Part shown: piece after piece, positions 1-5,411 of the stretch
How positions within the stretch are numbered: position 1 is the first letter of the stretch
How the letters are laid out: every line of letters begins with the position of its first letter
Source of the DNA: Bacillota bacterium
GTDB lineage: Bacteria > Bacillota > Bacilli > Alicyclobacillales > SLC66
Direction of reading: 5' to 3'
Assembly (NCBI GenBank): GCA_021821225.1
Contig: JAKACR010000039.1
Coordinates: 1-15,164, forward strand
DNA length: 15,164 bases
Position numbers and translations under genes: made by a program
The notes under the pieces: model-generated
The model's input: the letters and a program-made list of their open reading frames with translations, nothing else
The model's database searches: none
What the model was told of the DNA's origin: nothing

Positions 1-61
1 CCCCGTCGTACGCGCTGTCGCTCACTGTCACAATCGCCACGCGCTTGTCCACTTCCCTCAC
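1..61 (-). CDS. moaB: MoaB/MogA-type molybdopterin protein, N-terminus only (cut by window edge)
   Basis: A leftward reading frame begins with GTG at 61..59, overlapping the moaC stop codon (TGA at 60..58) as GTGA, and runs off the window. The 20 visible residues include KRVAIVTVSDSAYDG, which resembles the first beta strand of MoaB/MogA proteins (usually V-x-(I/L)-(V/I)-(T/S)-V-S-D). These proteins bind or adenylylate molybdopterin before Mo insertion. A GAGGA ribosome-binding site lies inside the end of moaC. A second in-frame GTG at 52..50 is an alternative start. The overlap with moaC implies translational coupling and supports the Mo-cofactor assignment. The fragment is too short to separate MoaB from MogA. 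Confidence 0.6.
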   Translation of the reverse strand, partial: MREVDKRVAIVTVSDSAYDG

Positions 62-582
62 GACGGTTCCTCCCTGTCTGCCGCACGCTGGTAGTGGCCG
101 CTCCTGCCGCCCTGTTTTTCCATCAATCCGGCAAAGATCAACGACATGTCCTTGTCGATCGCCTTGCACATATCATACACGGTCCATGCGGCCGTCGTGG
201 CGGCTGTCAGCGCCTCCATCTCGACTCCCGTGCGCGCGGTGGTGCGCACCGTGACATCGATGCTGATCGACCGCTCGTCGGGATAGGAAAAATGCACGTC
301 CACTCCGGAGAGCGCAATCGGATGGCAGAGCGGGATGAGTTCGGGCGTCCGTTTTGCCGCCATGATTCCGGCCACTTGGGCGATGGCAAGCACATCGCCC
401 TTTTGCACACCGCCCGCGCGCACGCGCAGAAGCGTCTCCGGGCGCATGACCAGGACGGCGCGGGCCGTTGCAAAGCGGACGGTTTCCGGTTTGTTTCCCA
501 CGTCGACCATGCGCGCCCGCCCATCATCATCTAGATGTGTCAACACTCGGCCATCCTGCCGCCATCCCTCCTGCATGCCCAT
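58..582 (-). CDS. moaC: Cyclic pyranopterin monophosphate synthase MoaC
   Basis: This is the 174-residue MoaC, which with MoaA converts GTP to cyclic pyranopterin monophosphate, the first step of molybdenum cofactor synthesis in the cytosol. Visible signatures are LCHPI (about 85-89), the helix RTGVEMEALTAATTAAW with E121 and E123, YDMCKAIDK with D137 and K140, and the EKQGGRSG loop with K156. These match the catalytic E, D and K residues known from E. coli MoaC. Length is close to the usual 160 or so, with a short N-terminal extension. The ATG at 582 follows a GGCGGGG purine run; a second ATG two codons in is possible. It overlaps the next gene (moaB-like) by four bases and diverges from the moaD-moaE fusion. 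Confidence 0.96.
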   Translation of the reverse strand: MGMQEGWRQDGRVLTHLDDDGRARMVDVGNKPETVRFATARAVLVMRPETLLRVRAGGVQKGDVLAIAQVAGIMAAKRTPELIPLCHPIALSGVDVHFSYPDERSISIDVTVRTTARTGVEMEALTAATTAAWTVYDMCKAIDKDMSLIFAGLMEKQGGRSGHYQRAADREEPS

Positions 583-618
583 CCCCCGCCGTCAGACTCC
601 GGATTTTCACCGTAGACA

Positions 619-627
619 AGTATACCA
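619..627 (-). promoter_or_regulatory. Extended -10 promoter for moaC
   Basis: On the minus strand TGG-TATACT (TATACT at 624..619) forms a good extended -10 hexamer about 37 bases before the moaC start. No strong -35 is visible, which extended -10 promoters can do without. It lies back to back with the moaDE promoter. Confidence 0.5.
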
Positions 628-633
628 CGCGGG

Positions 634-664
634 TTGGGAATGGATCGAATTTCGCTGGTATAAT
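634..664 (+). promoter_or_regulatory. Promoter for the moaD-moaE fusion
   Basis: TTGGGA (634-639) is followed after 19 bases by a perfect TATAAT (659-664), preceded by TGG to make an extended -10. The gene starts at 704 behind a GGGGGAG Shine-Dalgarno sequence. The two divergent moa promoters lie within about 45 bp, so one regulator could control both. Confidence 0.6.
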
Positions 665-703
665 GGATAGAGAAACGCTCCGATCTGATGGGGGAGATTT
701 GCG

Positions 704-1426
704 ATGACCTGGAAAATCCACCTGTTTGCCGCCGCCGCAGAAGCGGCGGGGACCGATGAAATCATCCTGGCCGAGGATAGCGTGGACGCTGTGCGCGACG
801 TGCGGCGCGCCCTCGCCCTTCAGGCGCCCGCCTTGCAGGAACTGCTGACCCGCTCGTGGTTCGCGGTCAACGGGGAATACGCGACGGATGACACGGTTCT
901 TCGCGTCGGCGACGAGATCGCCGTCATTCCGCCTGTCAGCGGCGGCCTGAACAGCGCGCGCGCGTCGTACTCCAGTCGGGATATCGCCGTGGTGCGCGAC
1001 CCGCTTGATGCCGGAGCCATGTACGACCAAGTGGCGAGCCCGCGTTGCGGCGCCGTCGTCGTGTTTGCCGGAACGGTGCGTGAATGGACGCGCGAGCGCA
1101 GGACCCTGCGTCTTGAATATCACGCCTACGATGAGATGGCCATCGCCAAATTGCGTGAGGTGACAGCCGCCTGCCAAAAACGCTGGCCCATCGATCGAAT
1201 CTCCATTTGGCATCGCGTGGGTGTATTGGAAATCGGGGAAATAAGCCTGCTTGTCGGCGTATCGACACCCCATCGGAAAGACGCCTATACGGCGGCTCAG
1301 TTTGCCGTCGATATGCTCAAACGGATCGTGCCCATCTGGAAGAAAGAGTGGTACGCGGACGGTCAGGTGGAGTGGGTGGGACCCGACGGTCCATGGAATC
1401 CGGTTGGAGAGGAGAGGACCCCGTAA
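704..1426 (+). CDS. Fused molybdopterin synthase, MoaD-MoaE (MoaX-like)
   Basis: This 240-residue protein carries both molybdopterin synthase subunits. Residues 1-81 are a ubiquitin-like MoaD ending in PPVSGG, the Gly-Gly tail normally adenylylated and thiocarboxylated at a free C-terminus. Residues from about 92 to 232 are MoaE, with VVFAGTVR, LEYHAYDEMA, the HRVG/GE segment and LKRIVPIWKKEW, which carries the catalytic lysines (K213/K214 region). MoaE converts cPMP to molybdopterin using sulfur from MoaD. In the fusion the Gly-Gly (80-81) is internal, so cleavage after G81 would be expected before activity, as known for mycobacterial MoaX. The start has a GGGGGAG site 7-8 bases upstream. 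The stop codon TAA lies at the first bases of a dispersed repeat, so the last few residues may have been altered by its insertion. Confidence 0.95.
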   Translation: MTWKIHLFAAAAEAAGTDEIILAEDSVDAVRDVRRALALQAPALQELLTRSWFAVNGEYATDDTVLRVGDEIAVIPPVSGGLNSARASYSSRDIAVVRDPLDAGAMYDQVASPRCGAVVVFAGTVREWTRERRTLRLEYHAYDEMAIAKLREVTAACQKRWPIDRISIWHRVGVLEIGEISLLVGVSTPHRKDAYTAAQFAVDMLKRIVPIWKKEWYADGQVEWVGPDGPWNPVGEERTP

Positions 1427-1501
1427 AACGTACGCTCGGTCCGCATTTCTGTCTGCTTTCTCGCACTGCCCGGGTCTTACCCGCCCCCATTTTAAACAGG
1501 C
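1425..1501 (+). repeat. Truncated copy of the MITE-like repeat at 4661-4863
   Basis: Bases 1425-1451 are identical over 27 bp to 4732-4758, followed by CTGCTT in both. The rest (about 1460-1501, ending in AAACAGGC) aligns with 4823-4863 (ending GAACAGGC) with a few mismatches. The copy lacks the left half with its terminal inverted repeat, and it lacks the 50-odd bp palindromic segment at 4769-4822. It begins at the moaDE stop codon. Confidence 0.85.
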
Positions 1502-1537
1502 TTCATAAGAAGAGCCGTAAGCGGTTTCATCATTGGC

Positions 1538-1555
1538 GCAGGCAAAAATGCCTGC
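1538..1555. other. Small perfect hairpin in the moaDE downstream gap
   Basis: GCAGGCA, a four-base loop, then TGCCTGC gives a 7-bp perfect stem. It lies just past the stop of the possible small leftward gene at 1561-1773. There is no clear T-run on either side, so a terminator call is not secure. It is the only clear structure in the rest of the gap 1502-1560. Confidence 0.3.
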
Positions 1556-1560
1556 CCGTC

Positions 1561-1773
1561 CTACCGCTCTTCGTCGTCTTCCATCGTGGAAGGCGACCAC
1601 TGGGTTTCGGTCGGTTTGTGCCGATACGACTGGCAGATTGCCAGAAAAGGATCGTCTGCCACGCGCGTCGCCCTGCGCAGGAGATCTTCCGCTTCTTGCG
1701 TGCATGCCGTGCGCTGGCTTGACTTTCGCCCTTCGGCCACCCGGTCACACCCCTTGGCAATCAATTGAGTCAT
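1561..1773 (-). CDS. Possible 70-residue hypothetical protein
   Basis: An ATG (1773) to TAG (1561) frame encodes a 70-residue soluble protein with a central amphipathic helix (EAEDLLRRATRVADD) and an acidic tail (MEDDEER). It contains two cysteines (TAC, AICQSYRH) and no membrane segment. I do not recognise the family. In favour: natural-looking amino acid composition, codon use like its neighbours, and a sudden AT-rich stretch (1774-1845) upstream that could hold a promoter, including palindromes TACAATTGTA and TTGCAAT-TTG-ATTGCAA. Against: no convincing Shine-Dalgarno sequence before the ATG, and other open frames overlap it. It lies downstream of the gene ending at 1846 on the same strand. 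Confidence 0.4.
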   Translation of the reverse strand: MTQLIAKGCDRVAEGRKSSQRTACTQEAEDLLRRATRVADDPFLAICQSYRHKPTETQWSPSTMEDDEER

Positions 1774-1845
1774 GATAACATTACAATTGTACTACGTTGA
1801 TAGAATAAGTTCTAGCCCTGCGTTGCAATTTGATTGCAATTTTCC

Positions 1846-3102
1846 TCAAGATTCGACCGCCTGCAATGATGCCTTGACCACGGCCCCCCTGGACGCGCGC
1901 AGGGACCATTCGACGGTTTTCCACATGCGGTCCGCATGATAGTCGAGCATACGCGCAAGCGCCGCGGACGGCAGAACGAGCACGCCGACATCGTCCGCCA
2001 GCATGACCACCTCAGGCTCCATTCGGCCCAGGGCGAGCAGGACGGCGCTTTGCACTCTCTCCCTGGTTTTTCCGGCCAGAGCCCGCTCCACCGCCGCGCG
2101 CGGCACCGCGCCCTGTTCCGTCCACCCGACCTGAAAGACGACGGACGAACCCTCGTGATCGGCGAGAAAATATCCTTGGATCGACCGCTCGCCGCAGCGA
2201 TCGTCCATTTCCTTCACGCCGAATACGTCCATCAGAATCCGGACCGTCCCGGACATGTCGTCCGCCGCCAATTCGGCCAGCCTGTCAACGGTCACATCCC
2301 GGTCCGGAGAAAGTTCGTCCAAAGACACCGACGCCCGGTTTACGGTTGTTGCGGAAAGGTCGGCGCGCAGGCGTTCCTTGCGGCGGTCGAGCAGCGCCTG
2401 CCGGCGCGCCTGCTCAATCTCGTGGTCGATCCACGCCGTCCGATGACCAGCGCACCGCTCGTCGGCAAGGCCGTACTGTCCACAGAGGACTTCCGCCAGC
2501 GCTTCGCGATACAAGAGCGAAAGTCCGCCCCACTCCGCCGTCCGCGCTCTCTCCCACTGCGCAAACGACCGCCACACGCGCTTGAGATCCCCTCCGGCGT
2601 CGCGCGCCACTTCCTCGTCGATCCGCTCTTTTGCCATATCCAGCACCTCGCGGTTCAAAAGGAGCCAGAGGATCCGGACATCAGGGAAATGCATCCCCTC
2701 TTCGGACAGAATCGCGCCCAGATCATGGTGCATCGCAGGCGCCGAATGCGGCGTGAAAGGAATCCCGCGCTCGGCGGATGAACGCGCGATCTGTACCCGC
2801 CCGCATTCATCAATCCGGAACGGGCATCGCATATACACGGGGTAGCGCCTTGCGAAAAGACGCAAATACGACCGCGCGTCCCGCACGGCGACAGTGCACA
2901 ACGAAAGTTCGCGGCGCAACTTCGGAAGTTCCAGCCACAACGGGAGCAGGCGAACGTAAAGGCGCAGCCTCTCCTCGCCCGCCAGTCCCAGCCATGCCAG
3001 CGCCAACACCGCCGATGCGACGGCCGCTCGGGCCACTCCGCCTTCCAGCATGTTGTACGCCGCCCCCGCCAGCGCCACCGCAAACAATATCCACACGGAC
3101 AA
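1846..3102 (-). CDS. Unrecognised two-TM protein, possible degenerate Mrr-like C-terminal domain
   Basis: The 418-residue product starts with two hydrophobic segments (about 2-19 and 25-43) and then a long charged, helical cytoplasmic region. I do not recognise the middle. The C-terminal part (about 305-395) contains VVFQVGW, RAAVERALAGKTRERVQ, EVVMLADDVGVLVLP and SAALARML. This order recalls the restriction-endonuclease-like (Mrr type) fold, in which a Q-x-K strand is followed by a helix and a strand ending before a hydrophobic helix. The catalytic Lys would be replaced here (QVG), so any such domain is probably inactive; this is inference. Translation starts at TTG, which directly follows an in-frame TGA, so no longer start exists; GTG two codons later is the alternative. 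It diverges from the GH18 gene at 3244. Confidence 0.75.
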   Translation of the reverse strand: MSVWILFAVALAGAAYNMLEGGVARAAVASAVLALAWLGLAGEERLRLYVRLLPLWLELPKLRRELSLCTVAVRDARSYLRLFARRYPVYMRCPFRIDECGRVQIARSSAERGIPFTPHSAPAMHHDLGAILSEEGMHFPDVRILWLLLNREVLDMAKERIDEEVARDAGGDLKRVWRSFAQWERARTAEWGGLSLLYREALAEVLCGQYGLADERCAGHRTAWIDHEIEQARRQALLDRRKERLRADLSATTVNRASVSLDELSPDRDVTVDRLAELAADDMSGTVRILMDVFGVKEMDDRCGERSIQGYFLADHEGSSVVFQVGWTEQGAVPRAAVERALAGKTRERVQSAVLLALGRMEPEVVMLADDVGVLVLPSAALARMLDYHADRMWKTVEWSLRASRGAVVKASLQAVES

Positions 3103-3173
3103 TCACTCCATCCACACCCCAGTATGCGCGTTTTGCCGCACACCGATACGCGGGCTAAGCGCCACCATTTTTA

Positions 3174-3202
3174 TCATAGATTACGAGACAGCCTCATAGA
3201 TT
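3174..3202 (+). repeat. Direct repeat TCATAGATT spaced 20 bp, upstream of GH18 gene
   Basis: TCATAGATT occurs at 3174-3182 and again at 3194-3202, exactly 20 bp apart (two helical turns), ending 41 bases before the ATG of the GH18 gene. CATAGATTA in the first copy matches the CATA-N3-TA core of sporulation (sigma-K-type) -10 elements, but I see no convincing -35 at the right distance. Confidence 0.35.
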
Positions 3203-3243
3203 CAAGATAGTCATCCGATCCCCGACAGGCAGGTGCACAACGC

Positions 3244-4566
3244 ATGAAGATCATCCGCCGGACACATCGCGCGGCTCTCACCTTGATTGCAGCCGTATTT
3301 CTGTCATCCACACTGGCCGGTACAGCCGCGGCGCTGTATCTGTACGGCACAGCGCGACTCCGGTGGCCCGCCATTCCGGCGGCCACAGTGGCTCAAGCTT
3401 TGACTGCGGCCGCCCTGGCGCCGATCGCGCCGTCCAGGCCGGCTGGCCTGGAGCGCTCCGCCCTCATTTTTGCCTGGCTCTCCATTGGAGAATTGTCTTT
3501 CGAAGCGAATTCTTTTCGACAAATAGCGGCGCGCAGCCCGTTTCATGGTCAGGCGCTCCCTGCTGCCACGCCGCCTTTTCAAAAGAACATCGGCACGGCC
3601 GGAACCGCCTCGCAGCGCTTGGTGATCGGCTGGACGCTTGATACGGGCGCCGCCAATCTGATCCAGGCCATGCGCCAATCGCCAGGATTGAATGTCCTTG
3701 CTCCAAAGTGGATTCATCTAACGGGACCAGCGGGAACGATCAGCAATACGATTGAACCGAGCGTCGTGCAGGCTGCGCACGCACGCGGCGTCAAGGTGTG
3801 GGCGGTCGTGGACAACGGGTTCAACGCGGCGCTAAGCCACGCCGTGCTGCGTTACCAGGATACACAAAGCGCTTTGATCAACCGGATCGTGAATCTGGCC
3901 AAGCGCGACCAACTCAACGGCATCAATCTCGACTTCGAGGGACTCAGCTCAGCGGACCGGTGGAATTATGCGCGCTTTGCCCAATTGCTCGCAGGCAGGC
4001 TGCACGAGCTCGGCATGCAGTTGTCGATCGACCTGCCTCCCGACATCACGCCGGGAAATAACGCCGGACCGTACAACCACGCCGCTCTGGCCGCCTTCGC
4101 GAACTACATTATCCTGATGGGGTACGATCAGCACTGGGGCGGCGATGCGGTCGCCGGGCCGACCGCATCGCTGCCCTGGGTGACAAGCGGCGTGGCGGAC
4201 ATGTTGCACACAGGTGTTCCGGCGAGCAAGCTGGTGCTCGGCGTTCCGTTTTACACCCAGGACTGGACGCTCGGCCAGAACGGAAATACGGCGGGAAGCC
4301 AGGCGCTGTCCCTCGTTCAGGTGCACAATCTGCTCGCGGGCCTGCATCTTGCGCCTCGCTGGAATCCGTCGCTCGGCGTGTCGTACACCTCGTTCACACA
4401 AAGCGGCGTTCGTCACGAGATCTGGGTGGTCGACCAGCGTTCCCTGCTGCTCACACTGGAGTTGATCGCACAGGATCACCTCGCCGGAGCGGCGGCGTGG
4501 TATCTTGGACTGGAACGGCCCTCCACATGGCAGTCGCTTGTGCAGAGCGTTCATTCCCTGCTCTGA
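3244..4566 (+). CDS. Membrane-anchored glycoside hydrolase family 18 protein
   Basis: This 440-residue protein has a basic N-terminus and one hydrophobic segment (about 10-34), a signal peptide or membrane anchor, so it should act outside the membrane. A linker of about 85 residues leads to a GH18 barrel (about 125-438). The active-site strand reads LNGINLDFEG (224-233), with the proton-donor Glu at 232 and the assisting Asp at 230; the usual first Asp of DGxDxDxE is Asn, as in many spore-associated GH18 enzymes. YIILMGYDQHW (about 290-300) and the closing GAAAWYLGLERP strand are also typical. Family members cleave beta-1,4 bonds in chitin-like or peptidoglycan-like GlcNAc polymers. It has no LysM domain, unlike the second GH18 enzyme at 11370. 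AGGTG lies about 9-10 bases before the ATG. Confidence 0.9.
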   Translation: MKIIRRTHRAALTLIAAVFLSSTLAGTAAALYLYGTARLRWPAIPAATVAQALTAAALAPIAPSRPAGLERSALIFAWLSIGELSFEANSFRQIAARSPFHGQALPAATPPFQKNIGTAGTASQRLVIGWTLDTGAANLIQAMRQSPGLNVLAPKWIHLTGPAGTISNTIEPSVVQAAHARGVKVWAVVDNGFNAALSHAVLRYQDTQSALINRIVNLAKRDQLNGINLDFEGLSSADRWNYARFAQLLAGRLHELGMQLSIDLPPDITPGNNAGPYNHAALAAFANYIILMGYDQHWGGDAVAGPTASLPWVTSGVADMLHTGVPASKLVLGVPFYTQDWTLGQNGNTAGSQALSLVQVHNLLAGLHLAPRWNPSLGVSYTSFTQSGVRHEIWVVDQRSLLLTLELIAQDHLAGAAAWYLGLERPSTWQSLVQSVHSLL

Positions 4567-4573
4567 CAGCGAC

Positions 4574-4604
4574 AAAAAAAGTCCACCGGATTTCTCCGGC
4601 GGAC
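4574..4604 (-). terminator. Rho-independent terminator for leftward transcription (peroxiredoxin)
   Basis: Read on the minus strand, 4604-4581 folds as GTCC-C-CGGA... GTCCGCCGGA with loop GAAA and TCCGGTGGAC (nine paired bases with one mismatch), followed by seven T residues (4580-4574). The T-run lies on the minus-strand side only, so it stops transcripts from the right. The nearest such gene is the peroxiredoxin, from which it is separated by the MITE-like element. Confidence 0.8.
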
Positions 4605-4660
4605 GCCGCGCCCTTTGTCATCCGTCCGCGCGCATCGCACAGGCGGCAAAACTCACTGAG

Positions 4661-4863
4661 GTTGTTCAAAAAGGGGCAGAACTCCCCGGCGCATGGCCGC
4701 GTCATCGCCAGAAATGCTCCCTCACGTACCCAAAACGTACGCTCGGTCCGCATTTCTGGCTGCTTCCTAGGGGACATGGGATAATGTCCACTGCACACCC
4801 ACTCGGTTTATCCCATGTCCCATTGCACTGCGTGGGTCAACCCTGCCCCCTTTTTGAACAGGC
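4661..4863. mobile_element. MITE-like element with terminal inverted repeats
   Basis: TGTTCAAAAAGGGG at 4663-4676 is repeated inverted at 4847-4860 (14 bp perfect, with CAG just inside both ends). Inside lies a second inverted pair, GCCAGAAATGC (4707-4717) and GCATTTCTGGC (4750-4760), so the whole element can fold on itself. It encodes no transposase. A partial copy lies at 1425-1501. It sits between the GH18 gene and the peroxiredoxin, ending five bases from the peroxiredoxin stop codon. No secure target-site duplication is visible; CACT occurs near both ends but may be chance. The gap 4605-4660 holds nothing I can identify. Confidence 0.75.
4771..4821. repeat. Perfect 14-bp inverted repeat nested in the MITE
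   Basis: GGGACATGGGATAA (4771-4784) and TTATCCCATGTCCC (4808-4821) are perfect complements around a 23-base loop. The segment is missing from the other repeat copy at 1425-1501, which reads straight from the CTGCTT segment to the GCACTGC segment. It may be a nested insertion or a hairpin lost from the other copy. Confidence 0.8.
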
Positions 4864-4867
4864 ACTT

Positions 4868-5353
4868 TTAGACATTCAAACCGCGCAAAACGTCGAAAAT
4901 TTCCTCATTGTCCGGTTGCTTGTCAATCGGATGAACGTCGATGAAGCGGACGACGCCCTCCTTGTCAATCACGAACAGCGACCGTTCATTGAACCCTTCG
5001 GGCCGCAGCACGCCGTATTTTTCGGCCACAGCGCCATGCGGATAAAAATCGCTGCAAAGCGGATAGGTGATGCCGCCGATCGACTTCTGCCACGCCTCAT
5101 GACTCGGAACGCTGTCGACGCTGATACCCAGGACCTGGGTATTATACTCTTCGAAACGGGACAATTCGTCCTCGTACGAAGGCATCTGGGCGCTTCAGAC
5201 AGGCGTCCAGTCCAGCGGATAAAACGCGATGAACACATTCTTGCCGCGAAACTCGGACAGTGTGACCGTTCTGTCACCGTGCGCCTTCAGCGTAAAATCA
5301 GGCGCTTTGTCGCCCACTTTCAACGTCTTGGTCTGCGTTGCACCTTTTGGCAT
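4868..5353 (-). CDS. Peroxiredoxin (AhpC/TSA), candidate selenoprotein with in-frame TGA at codon 53
   Basis: Read through one TGA (5197..5195), this is a complete 161-residue thioredoxin-fold peroxiredoxin that reduces peroxides in the cytosol. Upstream are [12 protein letters not shown] (13-24), [16 protein letters not shown] (37-52), then TGA at residue 53, then [11 protein letters not shown]. In this family the residue after PLDWTPV is the peroxidatic Cys, so TGA sits exactly where Cys or selenocysteine is expected. Downstream, [33 protein letters not shown] and [18 protein letters not shown] complete the fold. C100 (PLCSDF) is the only Cys and might resolve the oxidised form. The ATG at 5353 follows a strong AAAGGGGG ribosome site; an internal ATG at 5185 has no such site. 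A SECIS-like hairpin follows the TGA at 5181-5149. A simple nonsense mutation is the alternative, but everything else is intact. Confidence 0.88.
5149..5181 (-). promoter_or_regulatory. SECIS-like hairpin for selenocysteine insertion
   Basis: Starting 13 bases after the TGA, the mRNA can fold into a stepped stem. A 5-bp lower stem (5181-5177 with 5153-5149) is followed by a small U/UU internal loop, a 3-bp stem, a single bulged A, a 4-bp upper stem (GGAC with GUCC), and a 5-base loop GAAUU (5167-5163). Bacterial SECIS elements are known to lie just after the UGA and to carry a G at the first or second loop position. Here the loop starts with G, 27 bases after the UGA. Pairing was done by eye. 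Confidence 0.6.
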
Positions 5354-5402
5354 GGAAATCCCCCTTTACCACTGATTTATGTAGCATCCGGCGCGCGAGT
5401 CC

Positions 5403-5411
5403 ATTATAACA
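5403..5411 (-). promoter_or_regulatory. Extended -10 promoter for the peroxiredoxin
   Basis: TGT-TATAAT (TATAAT at 5408..5403) overlaps the stop codon of the gene ending at 5404 and lies 50 bases before the peroxiredoxin start. No clear -35 is present. It suggests that the peroxiredoxin is transcribed separately from the upstream gene. Confidence 0.55.

Noticed and set aside
1800..1845. TTGCAAT-TTG-ATTGCAA hairpin (1823-1839) as a terminator for the gene ending at 1846.
   Set aside because: The AT-rich 7-bp stem has no T-run on the minus-strand side, so I do not call it a terminator.
4651..4867. CACT at both ends of the MITE as a target-site duplication.
   Set aside because: Four bases at slightly unequal distances from the terminal repeats are within chance.
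4868..5185. A 105-residue gene starting at ATG 5185 as the real peroxiredoxin start.
   Set aside because: It lacks a ribosome-binding site and the active-site half of the fold; the matching N-terminal half lies in the same frame just beyond the TGA.
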